A stretch of 64,000 nucleotides of DNA from Halovibrio salipaludis (GTDB taxonomy: Bacteria > Pseudomonadota > Gammaproteobacteria > Pseudomonadales > Oleiphilaceae): assembly GCF_002286965.1 (NCBI RefSeq), contig NZ_NSKD01000006.1, positions 62,001 through 126,000 of the forward strand, in the 5' to 3' direction. Made by a program: the position numbers and the translations under genes. This document shows positions 44,110 to 55,333 of the stretch, one piece after another (position 1 is the first letter of the stretch; the number at the start of each line of letters is the position of its first letter). A model generated the notes under the pieces. That model ran no database searches, was not told the DNA's origin, and saw only the letters and a program-made list of their open reading frames with translations.

Positions 44110-44164
44110 CCTGCATCCGGGAAAGGTTGACTCTGCACCAATCTGCGAATAATCTTTCGCATCC

Positions 44165-44183
44165 AATAATCGTTCTCATTATT
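44165..44183. promoter_or_regulatory. Fur box upstream of the FecA-like receptor
   Basis: The minus strand reads AATAATGAGAACGATTATT, about 14 of 19 positions of the GATAATGATAATCATTATC consensus, 53 bases before the receptor ATG. Supports iron-repressed expression. Confidence 0.75.
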
Positions 44184-44236
44184 TTTATTGATCACCGAGT
44201 ACAGCTTTCAGTTCACCAGAGGAAGACAGAAGAACC

Positions 44237-46573
44237 ATGCAGAACCTCCAATCCCGACGCAGAACTCTTACCCTGGCCATAGCCGCCGCGCTCACCGCAA
44301 GTGCCGCCCAGGCCCAGGAAGGCGGATCCCAGCAGGATTTCACGCTGGATCAGCTGACCATCACCGGCGGACCGGAACGCATCAGCAATGTGCCCGGCTC
44401 GGCCCATGTCATCGATGAGGAAGCCCTGGACCGGCACAACTACGGTGACCCCATCCGGGTGCTCAGGCAGATCCCGGGCGTGAACATGCGCCAGGAGGAC
44501 GGTTTCGGTCTCTTCCCGAACATCGGCATGCGGGGCACAGCCACCGGCCGCAGCAGCAAGATCACGCTGATGGAGGACGGCATCCTGGCCGCTCCGGCTC
44601 CCTATGCAGCCCCTTCCGCCTACTACTTCCCGCCGGTTGGGCGCATGCACAATGTGGAGGTCCGCAAGGGCTCCAGCGCCATCCAGTACGGCCCCTACAC
44701 CAATGGCGGCGCCCTCAACATGATCTCGACGCCGATCCCGTCCGAGGAATTCAGTGGCCGCATCCAGTCCATGCTCGGCTCCGACGGCGGTGAGCGCCAT
44801 CATGCCAACATTGGCGGCTCCGAGGGGCAGTGGGGCTGGATGATCGAGGGCTACACCGATGGTTCCGATGGCTTCCGGGATCTGGATACGCCGCGTGATG
44901 TGCAGGGCGAGCGCAGCGAGAACCTGAGCGAGCGCGACACCGGCTTCGAGCGCCGCGAATTCGTGGGCAAGCTGCGCTGGCACTCCGCCCCGGGCGCCGA
45001 GTACTACCAGCAGGTGGACCTGAAGGTTGGCATGGGCGAGCGCGACGCCAACGAAAGCTACATGGGCCAGACCCTGTCCGATTTCCGGAAGGATCCCTAC
45101 CGCCGCTATGCCGCCTCGGCCCAGGACCGGTTCCACAGCGAGCGGGAACAGTACAGCCTGACCCACTACATTGAATTCTCGGAGGATCTCGACCTGAGCA
45201 CCACGCTGTACCGCAACAACTTTGAGCGCAACTGGTACAAGCTGGGTGGTGTTGCGGATTCCAGCGGGGCACAGGGTTCCACCGGCCTTTCCGCCGTAGA
45301 CGATTCCGGAGAAAGTCACAGCAGCATCATCGGAAATCCGAGTCAGTTTGCCGACCGGCTTGATTGGCTCAGAGGAGAACCTGATTCTGCAAATGCCTTC
45401 GGTGGCTCGAACGAATTTGTCGGGCAAGTCGATGCCGGCAACCGCAAATACTACAGCCAGGGCATCCAGACGGAACTCGGCTACCGCTTCACCACAGGCG
45501 ATGTCCAGCACGAGCTGGACGTGGGTCTGCGCATCCACGAGGACGAGATCGACCGGCATGAGTGGGACGATGAGTACGCCATGACGGAAACCGGCTCCAT
45601 GGTGTTCACCGGCACCAGCGGCGGCCCGCGCACCGGCTCCAACCGCAAGACGGAAGCGGATGCCATTGCGGGCTACGTGCTCAACACCATGTCCTTCGGG
45701 CGCTGGCAGGTGATGCCGGGCGTGCGTTACGAGTCCATCGACCTGGAACGCACCGAGTTCGGTGATGTGGCACGGAACACCGTCACCGGTGGCCGGGAGA
45801 ACAGCTATGACGTGGTCACACCGGGCATCGGTGCCACCTATCGGGTCAGCGATGCTCTGACGCTGCTGGGCGGCGTGCACCGTGGTTTCTCCCCTGCCGG
45901 ATCTGATCCCGATGCCGAGGAGGAAACCAGCATCAACTACGAGCTGGGTGCCCGCTACAATCAGGGCGCCTTTTCCTCTGAGCTGATCGCGTTCTACAAC
46001 GACTATGACAACCTTGTGGCCGAGTGCAGCCTTTCAAGTGGGTGCAGCCAGGATGAGGTCAATGATTCCACGGTCTTCAATGGTGGTGAAGTCGAAATCC
46101 GGGGCCTGGAAGCCACAGCGCTCTATGACCTCGGTGCCGATCAGCAGCTGGGGGTCAACCTGCCGCTCAGCATGACCTACACCTACACGGAATCGGAATT
46201 CAAAAGCGACAACATTGAAAACTATGCTACATGGGGTAATGCCCAGAAAGGCGATGAGCTGCCGGATATCCCCGAGCATCAGCTGACCGTCAGCGCTGGC
46301 ATCGAGACCGGTCCCTGGTCCGGTGACGTGACCGGCAACTACGTCAGCGATGCCCGTTCCGAGGCCGGCAGTGGCGCTATCCCCGCGGATGAGACCATTG
46401 AGTCCCGGTTCCTGGTGGACGTTTCCGGGCGCTACGCCTTCACCGAACAGGTGAGCGGTATTGTGAGCGTCGAGAACGCCACGGATGAGGAATACATCTC
46501 ATCCTGGAACCCGGCGGGTGCCCGCCCCGGCATGCCGCGCACCTACTGGGCCGGTGTTGAAGTGAACTTCTGA
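44237..46573 (+). CDS. FecA-like TonB-dependent siderophore receptor
   Basis: 778 residues: signal peptide (to about 26, AAQAQEG), possible TonB box FTLDQLTITG, plug with VLRQIPGVNMRQEDGFGLFP and NIGMRGTATGRSSKITLMED, then VEVRKGSSAIQYGPYTNGGA, and barrel ending YWAGVEVNF. The plug is close to FecA (ferric citrate) and related receptors. No FecI/FecR sigma pair or N-terminal signalling domain is seen, so regulation is through the Fur box upstream rather than surface signalling. Likely substrate: ferric citrate or another carboxylate chelate. Confidence 0.92.
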   Translation: MQNLQSRRRTLTLAIAAALTASAAQAQEGGSQQDFTLDQLTITGGPERISNVPGSAHVIDEEALDRHNYGDPIRVLRQIPGVNMRQEDGFGLFPNIGMRGTATGRSSKITLMEDGILAAPAPYAAPSAYYFPPVGRMHNVEVRKGSSAIQYGPYTNGGALNMISTPIPSEEFSGRIQSMLGSDGGERHHANIGGSEGQWGWMIEGYTDGSDGFRDLDTPRDVQGERSENLSERDTGFERREFVGKLRWHSAPGAEYYQQVDLKVGMGERDANESYMGQTLSDFRKDPYRRYAASAQDRFHSEREQYSLTHYIEFSEDLDLSTTLYRNNFERNWYKLGGVADSSGAQGSTGLSAVDDSGESHSSIIGNPSQFADRLDWLRGEPDSANAFGGSNEFVGQVDAGNRKYYSQGIQTELGYRFTTGDVQHELDVGLRIHEDEIDRHEWDDEYAMTETGSMVFTGTSGGPRTGSNRKTEADAIAGYVLNTMSFGRWQVMPGVRYESIDLERTEFGDVARNTVTGGRENSYDVVTPGIGATYRVSDALTLLGGVHRGFSPAGSDPDAEEETSINYELGARYNQGAFSSELIAFYNDYDNLVAECSLSSGCSQDEVNDSTVFNGGEVEIRGLEATALYDLGADQQLGVNLPLSMTYTYTESEFKSDNIENYATWGNAQKGDELPDIPEHQLTVSAGIETGPWSGDVTGNYVSDARSEAGSGAIPADETIESRFLVDVSGRYAFTEQVSGIVSVENATDEEYISSWNPAGARPGMPRTYWAGVEVNF

Positions 46574-46619
46574 CATGCCCCACGGACAGTGCGGACTGAC
46601 AGGAACGCAACAGTGACAG

Positions 46620-46643
46620 AAAAGGGCCCTTCGGGCCCTTTTT
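46620..46643 (+). terminator. Intrinsic terminator after the FecA-like gene
   Basis: AAAGGGCCC (46621-46629) pairs with GGGCCCTTT (46633-46641) around TTC, followed by TTC and flanked by A and T runs. Strong, and bidirectional in form. Confidence 0.9.
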
Positions 46644-46718
46644 CATGGCGCACGAGGCGCCTTCCCTTTACTCCAGAGGGCACAGGTCACACCCTGCCAA
46701 AAATTAACGGATTTTTAT

Positions 46719-46850
46719 TTGCATTTGAGAGTGTTTATCACCTAATATAAAACCATCGAAGCTGAGCTTCGATAGTGGGCAATCGACCCGCCAGGGTCAT
46801 GGCATGACAGGGACGTCGCATCCTCGGGGGGCCTTCTGGCCCCCTTCTTC
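46719..46850 (+). ncRNA. Candidate small RNA locus (promoter, 5' hairpin, 3' terminator)
   Basis: In an AT-rich island, TTGCAT (46719-46724) and TAATAT (46743-46748) sit 18 bp apart. A 19-base inverted repeat (46755-46773, ATCGAAGCT/AGCTTCGAT) starts where a transcript would begin, and a GGGGGGCC-TTCT-GGCCCCC hairpin with a pyrimidine-rich tail ends at about 46850. The region holds no credible ORF. The 3' hairpin could instead serve the convergent FadH gene, though it has no T run in that direction. A transcript of about 95 nt is a proposal only. Confidence 0.3.
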
Positions 46851-46851
46851 C

Positions 46852-48945
<2,094 letters not shown>

Positions 48946-48972
48946 CTAGCACACACGGCATCGGGGCAGGAG

Positions 48973-50415
48973 TCAGCCCTTCTCGGAGAGGTTGTTCAGA
49001 CAGAGCTGGGCCTGCTGAACAAAGTGGCTGAACGCCTGGAACTGTTCCTGGCCCGGGGGCTGGAACAGATCACTGTTATCCGAATAGAACAGGCCAACAA
49101 CCCGTTCGCCCACCATCAGCGGACCGAACAGGCCGGCACGGCGCCCGATGTGGCGATCGAACCCTGGTCGATCCAGATTCTTCCAGGGCTTTTCCTGCGG
49201 CTTTTCCAGGTGAAACGACTCGCCCCGCAGTACTGCCCTGGTCAGTAACGCATCCCGATCGTTCATATCGATGACGAATTCATCCCGCCAGTGCGCTGTC
49301 CCCTCACCCAGGACCTTGCGGGTGACCAGGTGATTGCCCTTGGGATCGCGCATCAGCAGCACCACCCGCTGCAGCCCGATGGCGCGGTGCATGCCTTCCA
49401 CCACCGTCTGGAACACCAGGTTCAGGTCCGGGTTGTCGACCAGCAGTTCCGACAGCTCCCGCAGGATCTGGAGCTGCAGCATGGGGTCACCGTGGGAGTC
49501 CAGCTGGCCTTCACCCTGAGCACCACTGTCATCCCGATCCGGCAGCAGGGCCGTGACCTGGGGCATACCGTAAGACACCGCCACCTCCGCCGCTTCGCGG
49601 GAGTTCTCCTGGATGCTTTCGAGCAACTCATCCTTGGGCTGCTTCAGTGATCGGGCCAGCTTGTCCACAACCTGGTCCACTTCCCGGTCCTGCCAGCCGC
49701 GCTCGGAGGCTTCCGCCAGCGTCAGTGAATAGCGCACCAGTGACGACGCCGCTGAGTTCGCGCGCCCCGACGAAACCACCTCGCTCACCAGCGGTCCGAG
49801 AGACCAGGTGCTCACAAGCCCCCGCGTAATGCTGGCAAAGCTTGCTCCGATAACCTCCTTCTGGGCTTCCACAGGATCCATCTGGTTCATCTTACGGTCC
49901 AGCTCATCGGCCTGGGGAATACGGCAGGCCCAGAACGCCAGCTCGCCAATATGGCTGAGCAGCGCGGCCACAAAGACCTCCTCCTTTTTCTCGGCACTGC
50001 GTGAAGGCAGCAGAGAGCGGGCCTGGACGGCCGCATGCAGCGACCGCGCCAGACAGCGCAGCAGGTGAGTACGCGGATTGCGCGAGAGCAGTGCATCGAT
50101 CACCAGGGAGGAGATGGCCATGGCACGCACCGCATCAAAACCGATCAGGGTGATGGCCCGGCTGACAGTGCTCACGCTCACCCGCGAGCGATTGTAGAAC
50201 ACCGTATTGGAAAGTCTCAGGACCTGGGACGTCAGGTCCGCGTCCTTGAGGATGACATCCGCCAGCTGGTTGACGGTGGAGCTGTCGCTGTCCGTCAGCT
50301 TGCTGATCTCTCTCAGCGTTTCCGCCAGAACCGGCATTTCCACCTGGCTCAGGTACTGCACCCAGTTATTGGACGACCCGCGGGTCGGGGGCTGTGTGGA
50401 TTCCGTTTCGGCCAT
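48973..50415 (-). CDS. HDOD-GAF domain signalling protein
   Basis: 480 residues, cytoplasmic. The HDOD domain spans about 20-220 (MPVLAETLREISKLTDSDSS, ADVILKDADLTSQVLRLSNT, AITLIGFDAVRAMAISSLVI), lacking the catalytic HD pair as usual. A GAF domain fills about 310-470 (LVFQTVVEGMHRAIGLQRVV, REDLFQPPGQEQFQAFSHF). HDOD proteins act in regulatory and motility or biofilm networks, often by protein binding. The GAF domain is a likely small-molecule sensor. It is 67 bases upstream of FadH on the same strand; functional linkage is not evident. Confidence 0.85.
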   Translation of the reverse strand: MAETESTQPPTRGSSNNWVQYLSQVEMPVLAETLREISKLTDSDSSTVNQLADVILKDADLTSQVLRLSNTVFYNRSRVSVSTVSRAITLIGFDAVRAMAISSLVIDALLSRNPRTHLLRCLARSLHAAVQARSLLPSRSAEKKEEVFVAALLSHIGELAFWACRIPQADELDRKMNQMDPVEAQKEVIGASFASITRGLVSTWSLGPLVSEVVSSGRANSAASSLVRYSLTLAEASERGWQDREVDQVVDKLARSLKQPKDELLESIQENSREAAEVAVSYGMPQVTALLPDRDDSGAQGEGQLDSHGDPMLQLQILRELSELLVDNPDLNLVFQTVVEGMHRAIGLQRVVLLMRDPKGNHLVTRKVLGEGTAHWRDEFVIDMNDRDALLTRAVLRGESFHLEKPQEKPWKNLDRPGFDRHIGRRAGLFGPLMVGERVVGLFYSDNSDLFQPPGQEQFQAFSHFVQQAQLCLNNLSEKG

Positions 50416-50469
50416 GACACCTCTCGCTACAGCCGTTTCATGAATGCCCGGTAATCAGTCCAGTATAGA

Positions 50470-51300
50470 TCACCAGTGCAGTCGGACCAGCAGGAACGGC
50501 TGATCCCCCAGTGTCTGCCGGATCAGCCGGCCACTTTCCTCCCGGTAACGCACGCGGGTGTCCAGGCTCATGCCAGCCCCCAGCTCCATGCCCAGCCCCC
50601 GGTAAAGGGCGTTGAAACGCCGGGTCAGGGTCAGGCGCCACTCTTCAAGCCGGACCGTGCTCTCAAGCCGGCGCTGATCGTCCAGAGCCCCCCATTTGTC
50701 ACCCAGGCGCGCCGCCCGAAACGACCAGCGCCCGCGCGGGCTGCGCCACTGCACCATCCGCGGCAGATCAAGCCCCAGCTGCCCGCCATCCGTGGCAAAG
50801 CCACCACGCAGCGCCGGCACCCACTGGAAACGGCCGAAGCGATGGTCCCCGCGCACCCCGAACGCCCAGCCTCCGCTGGCGGTCAGGTCACGCCAGAGCC
50901 CGAGACGCCCGACCCAGACATCGGAATGGGCGTCCTGATGCTTGAGCACATTGGAAGTCGCATGGATGCCTGCCCTGGCATAAAGCTGCCAGGCGCCGCG
51001 CTCCTGCCGGGTCTCCAATGCCACGCGGTGCAGGTGGCCATTGTGGGCGGGCTGGCCGGACCGGATCCGCAGCGGCTGGTAGTCCCATACAAAACGCAGC
51101 CCCTGCCGGTCTCCCACCTGCAGACCGCGAACGGAACGGCTGACGGGCTCCGCGGCCGTTGCGGGGCCCGGCGCGTCGTAATCCCGCCACTGCTGCCATT
51201 CCAGGAAACCGTCCCCCCAGCCGGCGGCCGGAACCATGAAGGCCAGCCCGGCAAGCGCTTGCAACAGTGGGCGTACGCCCCTGATACTCGTCACTCTCAT
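50470..51300 (-). CDS. Probable outer-membrane beta-barrel protein, family not recognised
   Basis: 276 residues. A signal peptide (about 1-28, MVPAAGWGD) precedes alternating amphipathic strands rich in Trp and Arg (LYARAGIHATSNVLKHQDAH, SGGWAFGVRGDHRFGRFQWV), ending LGDQPFLLVRLHW with a terminal aromatic, as required for Bam-assembled barrels. No known fold is recognised. The ATG is 14 bases from the PH-domain gene start on the other strand, so the two promoters overlap. Confidence 0.6.
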   Translation of the reverse strand: MRVTSIRGVRPLLQALAGLAFMVPAAGWGDGFLEWQQWRDYDAPGPATAAEPVSRSVRGLQVGDRQGLRFVWDYQPLRIRSGQPAHNGHLHRVALETRQERGAWQLYARAGIHATSNVLKHQDAHSDVWVGRLGLWRDLTASGGWAFGVRGDHRFGRFQWVPALRGGFATDGGQLGLDLPRMVQWRSPRGRWSFRAARLGDKWGALDDQRRLESTVRLEEWRLTLTRRFNALYRGLGMELGAGMSLDTRVRYREESGRLIRQTLGDQPFLLVRLHW

Positions 51301-51314
51301 ATCCGGCCCCCTGG

Positions 51315-51872
51315 ATGTCCATGCAGACGTTTTTCTCCAACCATAGCCTGCTCCCCCAGCAGCTGCCCAGCATCGAAGAAGCCCGGTGGCAGCGCCTGGC
51401 GCCGGACTATGCGCGCATGGTGCTGCTGAGCGGACTCGGGTTCTGGCTGCCGGCCGGGGTCGCAGGGCTCGTGCTCAGCACCCTGGGTGTCATCCCCTTC
51501 AACGCCATGCTGACGTCAGCCGTCTGGCTGGCACTACTGGTCCCGACCCTGCTCGGCTATCCCGCGGCCAGGGTCAAACGCTACGCCATCCGTGAGCAGG
51601 ATGTTCTCTTCCATGAGGGCCTGCTCTGGAAAAGTACGACCGTCATCCCGCGTAACCGCATCCAGCACATCCAGACCGAGAACGGCCCGCTGGAGCGCTG
51701 GTTCGGGCTGGTCACCCTCAAGTGCTACGGTGCCGGCGGTCAGCAGGCGGACCTGGTGATTCCGGGGCTGGAGGAGACCCTGGGGCAGCAGCTGCGCCAG
51801 TACCTGCTGAACCAGGCCGAGGACACAGACGACCCCGGAAACGCCGGCGGGGACGATGACGTACAGCAGTGA
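51315..51872 (+). CDS. Bacterial PH-domain (bPH_2) membrane protein, YdbS-like
   Basis: 185 residues with two N-terminal membrane helices (about 40-80) followed by a bPH_2 domain, RYAIREQDVLFHEGLLWKST, TVIPRNRIQHIQTENGPLER and WFGLVTLKCYGAGGQQADLV. The family pairs with a larger YdbT-like partner, present here with a 17-base overlap. Function of the pair in the envelope is poorly defined. Confidence 0.88.
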   Translation: MSMQTFFSNHSLLPQQLPSIEEARWQRLAPDYARMVLLSGLGFWLPAGVAGLVLSTLGVIPFNAMLTSAVWLALLVPTLLGYPAARVKRYAIREQDVLFHEGLLWKSTTVIPRNRIQHIQTENGPLERWFGLVTLKCYGAGGQQADLVIPGLEETLGQQLRQYLLNQAEDTDDPGNAGGDDDVQQ

Positions 51873-53355
51873 CTGGCACCGGGTCTCCCCACTGGCCATT
51901 ATCCATCATGGGCTGAACTTTCTGCGCCAGCTGGTGGGCAGCAATCCGGGCCCGCTGCTGGGGCTGGTCGCGGGTACGGTGGCGTTCGCACGCGAATCCC
52001 CCCTGATGATCGCCACCACGGCCCTGACACTGGTTCTCCTCGGTGTGGTCATGGCGGTCATGGGCTGGCTCCGGTTCCTCTACCGTGTCCACGATGGCGC
52101 CATCCAGGTGCAGCAGGGCGTGTTCATCCGGCACAAGCTGACCCTGGCGTTCGAACGCATACAGAACGTGCGGCTCGAGCGCCCGGTCTACCTCAGGCCT
52201 TTCGGGCTCGCTCGGCTGACCATTGAATCCGCGGGCTCCGCCAGCGAAGAGGTGCACCTGCCCGGCATTCCCCTGGCCGAGGCGGAAGGCCTCCGGGATC
52301 GCGCCCTGAATGAAACGCCCTCCCGGCAGGCGCCGGAGGCAGAGGCCGCCGGTGCCGACTCTCCCACCACCCAGGAGCTGCTCAGACGCCGCCCCTCGGA
52401 CCTGATCATCTACGGCATCAGCAGCCCGGCCATCCTGTGGGGCGGCGCCATTGCAGCCTCGCTGCTGGGCGCACTGACCCGGAATATGGGGGATGCCCGG
52501 AACCAGCAGGCCGAGCAGGCCATGAACACATTGCTTGAGGCCATGCCGGGCTGGCTTCCGGACTTCCTGGTGCTGCCGCTGGCCATACTGCTGTTACTGT
52601 TACTGATGGCTCTGGCTTCGATGACCATGGCGCTGCTGCGCTACCAGGGCTACCAGCTGTTCCGGGAGGGCGAACGCTACCGTGTCACCTCCGGGCTGGT
52701 GACACGGCGCGAGCAGGGCATCCGCCACCAGCGCATCCAGCACCTGCATCTGGCACAGAGTTTTGTGGCCCGCCTGTTCCGGCGCCACCATCTCAGCTGC
52801 CATCCCATCGGCCCCTCGCTGCCGGACCAGCCGGATGGCGGCGGTGGCGTCCTCATGGCCCCCTCCCTCACGCCCGATGAACAGGCCCGTGTCATCGAAA
52901 CACTTTACCCGGACCTGGACTGGCACAGCCTCCGCTTCCAGCAGGTGAGTGCCCGTTTCATGCTGCCACGGTTCGCGTTCTGGGGGCTGCTGGCCGTGAT
53001 CACTGCTGGCTGGGTAACGGTGAGTGACGTACCGGCCTGGACTCTGGCCCTCTTCCTGCCGGTACCCCCACTGATCCTGCTCAACTGGCGCCGCCAGGGC
53101 TGGTGCCTGCAGGGTGAACGGCTGATCCTGCGCGGCGGCCTTATCGGGTGCCACTACACCCTGTTCGACGCCTATCGGGTGCAGACGCTGAGACTGTTCC
53201 AGAACCCGCTGCAGCGCCGCGCGGGCCTGGCCAACCTGGGCATCAGGCTGGGCTCCGGAGGGTTCCGGATCCCCTTCATCCCCTGGGAGACCGGAACCCG
53301 CCTCATGGACCATCTTCTCTGGCAGGTGGAAACCAGCCGCGCGCCCTGGCTGTAA
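51856..53355 (+). CDS. Bacterial PH-domain membrane protein, YdbT-like
   Basis: 499 residues. Several membrane helices alternate with three bPH_2 modules, each with the I.....RIQ[NH] core: HKLTLAFERIQNVRLERPVY, HQRIQHLHLAQSFVARLFRR and YTLFDAYRVQTLRLFQNPLQ. This is the usual YdbT design. Overlaps the YdbS-like gene by 17 bases, so the two are translated together and likely form a complex. Confidence 0.88.
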   Translation: MTYSSDWHRVSPLAIIHHGLNFLRQLVGSNPGPLLGLVAGTVAFARESPLMIATTALTLVLLGVVMAVMGWLRFLYRVHDGAIQVQQGVFIRHKLTLAFERIQNVRLERPVYLRPFGLARLTIESAGSASEEVHLPGIPLAEAEGLRDRALNETPSRQAPEAEAAGADSPTTQELLRRRPSDLIIYGISSPAILWGGAIAASLLGALTRNMGDARNQQAEQAMNTLLEAMPGWLPDFLVLPLAILLLLLLMALASMTMALLRYQGYQLFREGERYRVTSGLVTRREQGIRHQRIQHLHLAQSFVARLFRRHHLSCHPIGPSLPDQPDGGGGVLMAPSLTPDEQARVIETLYPDLDWHSLRFQQVSARFMLPRFAFWGLLAVITAGWVTVSDVPAWTLALFLPVPPLILLNWRRQGWCLQGERLILRGGLIGCHYTLFDAYRVQTLRLFQNPLQRRAGLANLGIRLGSGGFRIPFIPWETGTRLMDHLLWQVETSRAPWL

Positions 53356-53421
53356 CGCCCCACCATGAGCTGTAAGTGCTAGAATTTACGGAAAACACCT
53401 GCAGATACCGGGTCGACCAAC

Positions 53422-55320
53422 TTGTTCCAGCTTCTCAACCGCCAGGGTCTCGAGCACAACGATCGGGATACCGATGACGACAGCACCACGATCAATCTGG
53501 AACGGGTCGGGCGGACGCGCATTGAGGATCTGGTCTCAAGCACCCGCGAAGTCCCCTGGACCCTGACCCTTGCCCAACTCCTCTGGACCGCGGGACCGGT
53601 AACCTTCCTGGCACTGCAGGGTGGCTCGCTGCTGGGTTACGGCGAGCCCGTTGAACTCCGCACCTACCTCTTCTTCGCCATCTACGTGTTCATCGCCGCC
53701 ATCATCGGCGTGATCGCCCGCATCATGGCAACCACCATCCGGGGCAGGAAACAGGAGAAGGTACGGGCTAACGTCACCCGCACCCTGGATATGATCCCCG
53801 ACCTGATCTTCACCACCAGGGATCTGCATCTGGGCACGCTGACCAAGCCCGAGCGCCAGCGCGACGCCGCCTCGATCCTCCTGCGCAAGCAGGATCTGGG
53901 ATCAAACACCATTTCCGTTGCCGTCTTTGACCTGACCAATGACAACACCCTCGCCACCATCGCGGAAGAAATCGAGGTCTTCCGGCGCGCCGGTATGTTC
54001 AGCCGCATCCGGGATCTCAATCTCCGGTACGAGGAACACATCGAGGCCGCACTGACGCAGCTCAAGGAATACTCGGGCGAGATCGCCGACCTGCTGCGCG
54101 AACGCCTCCAGGGGCTTGCGCCCAACCAGGACGAGGGCGTGGCCCGTGGCGACCACTTCATCAGCCAGGTCTATGCCGCGGCGCATCAGGAGGATCTGTC
54201 CCTGATGACCCTGGAGGACGTGGAAGACATCCTGGGCCTGGCCTTCGAACTCCTCAGCGGCCGTGAGATCACCCGACTGACCCTTGACTACGAGGGCGAC
54301 TGGCAGCTGGCCAGGGCCCTGGACGAGCTTGAACGCTGGCACAATGCCTACCGGCAGGTGAAGGCCTCGGCCGTGCTCTATCTGCGCGAGCTGGCCTACT
54401 TCCTGATCGAGACCCGCCTGACATCGCTGGACCACAGCATTCTCGATGCCGACACCGACACCCTGCTGCAGGAGACCAGTAACGCGCTGACACGTCTGGT
54501 CGGGCGCCTGCGCTGGTCCGGCCGGGATGAACTCGAGACCAATCGCCACGCCGTCCGCAACCTGCGCATGGCACTGCGCTATGCCAAGCTCACCCGCCAG
54601 ACGGTGGGACGCCTCCAGGACCGCTACGTGCGTTATGTCCGCGCCCTGGAGCGCTGGACACTGCTGCGCGAACGCCTGTTCGAGAACGAGAACCTGGCAC
54701 TGCCGGGCGAGGGGCTGCGCATCCGCGAAAGCACCATCGCGCTCAATGACGAACAGAAACTGGAGTTTGCCAACCAGTTCGTTCGCTACCTGGACGACCA
54801 CGGCATTGAACCGGGCAACATGGGAGTGCTGAGGCATGACTCGCCCATGTCCATTCAGCACGCCAAGCACCTGGCCATAAGGGTACTGCTGATCCTGAGG
54901 CCGCTGCTTGACCTGGACAACCCCAGTGTCCAGCGCGCACTGGAAAGCAGCCGCGGGGCCTTTCTGGAAGGACTGGAAATGAGCTTCAGCGCGGATGCCA
55001 AGGCGGGACTTGGTGCGGCCGTGGTCAAGGAGCTTTCGGACAACCTGGGGCCGGCGGCCGAACTGATTGCCCTGCGCCTGACCAAGCTCTACCGCATGCC
55101 CCTGTCACAGAACGTGCGTGACTTTCTGGTGGCGCATTTTGACGCCAACCCCGAACGGCTGCAGTTCATCTCGGACTCCGCACGGGATGACGAGCAGGAC
55201 GACGCCCCCCCGATTCCCCATGCGCCCGCCATGGTCCACAACTATGAGGAGTGGCGGGCGCCCATCGAGGCGGCGGAAGGACTTCTCGGCCAGCTTCTGC
55301 GACAGGTGGAAAGCAGCTGA
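53422..55320 (+). CDS. Large helical membrane protein of unknown function
   Basis: 632 residues from a TTG start at 53422; no in-frame ATG or GTG is near and the frame is open, so this start is provisional. Two adjacent membrane helices at about 45-70 and 80-105 (FFAIYVFIAAIIGVIARIMA) are followed by a long, mostly helical cytoplasmic part with heptad-like charged stretches (ERYVRYVRALERWTLLRERL type). No enzyme motif, Walker motif or metal site is seen. It follows the YdbS/YdbT pair by 66 bases on the same strand and could be co-transcribed with it. I do not recognise the family. Confidence 0.75.
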   Translation: MFQLLNRQGLEHNDRDTDDDSTTINLERVGRTRIEDLVSSTREVPWTLTLAQLLWTAGPVTFLALQGGSLLGYGEPVELRTYLFFAIYVFIAAIIGVIARIMATTIRGRKQEKVRANVTRTLDMIPDLIFTTRDLHLGTLTKPERQRDAASILLRKQDLGSNTISVAVFDLTNDNTLATIAEEIEVFRRAGMFSRIRDLNLRYEEHIEAALTQLKEYSGEIADLLRERLQGLAPNQDEGVARGDHFISQVYAAAHQEDLSLMTLEDVEDILGLAFELLSGREITRLTLDYEGDWQLARALDELERWHNAYRQVKASAVLYLRELAYFLIETRLTSLDHSILDADTDTLLQETSNALTRLVGRLRWSGRDELETNRHAVRNLRMALRYAKLTRQTVGRLQDRYVRYVRALERWTLLRERLFENENLALPGEGLRIRESTIALNDEQKLEFANQFVRYLDDHGIEPGNMGVLRHDSPMSIQHAKHLAIRVLLILRPLLDLDNPSVQRALESSRGAFLEGLEMSFSADAKAGLGAAVVKELSDNLGPAAELIALRLTKLYRMPLSQNVRDFLVAHFDANPERLQFISDSARDDEQDDAPPIPHAPAMVHNYEEWRAPIEAAEGLLGQLLRQVESS

Positions 55321-55333
55321 CCAGCCCCGCCCC

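Noticed and set aside
46826-46850. GC-rich hairpin as a canonical terminator for FadH
   Set aside because: In the FadH direction it is followed by CGAGGATG with no T run, so it is not a convincing intrinsic terminator for that gene. I kept it only as part of the small-RNA proposal.
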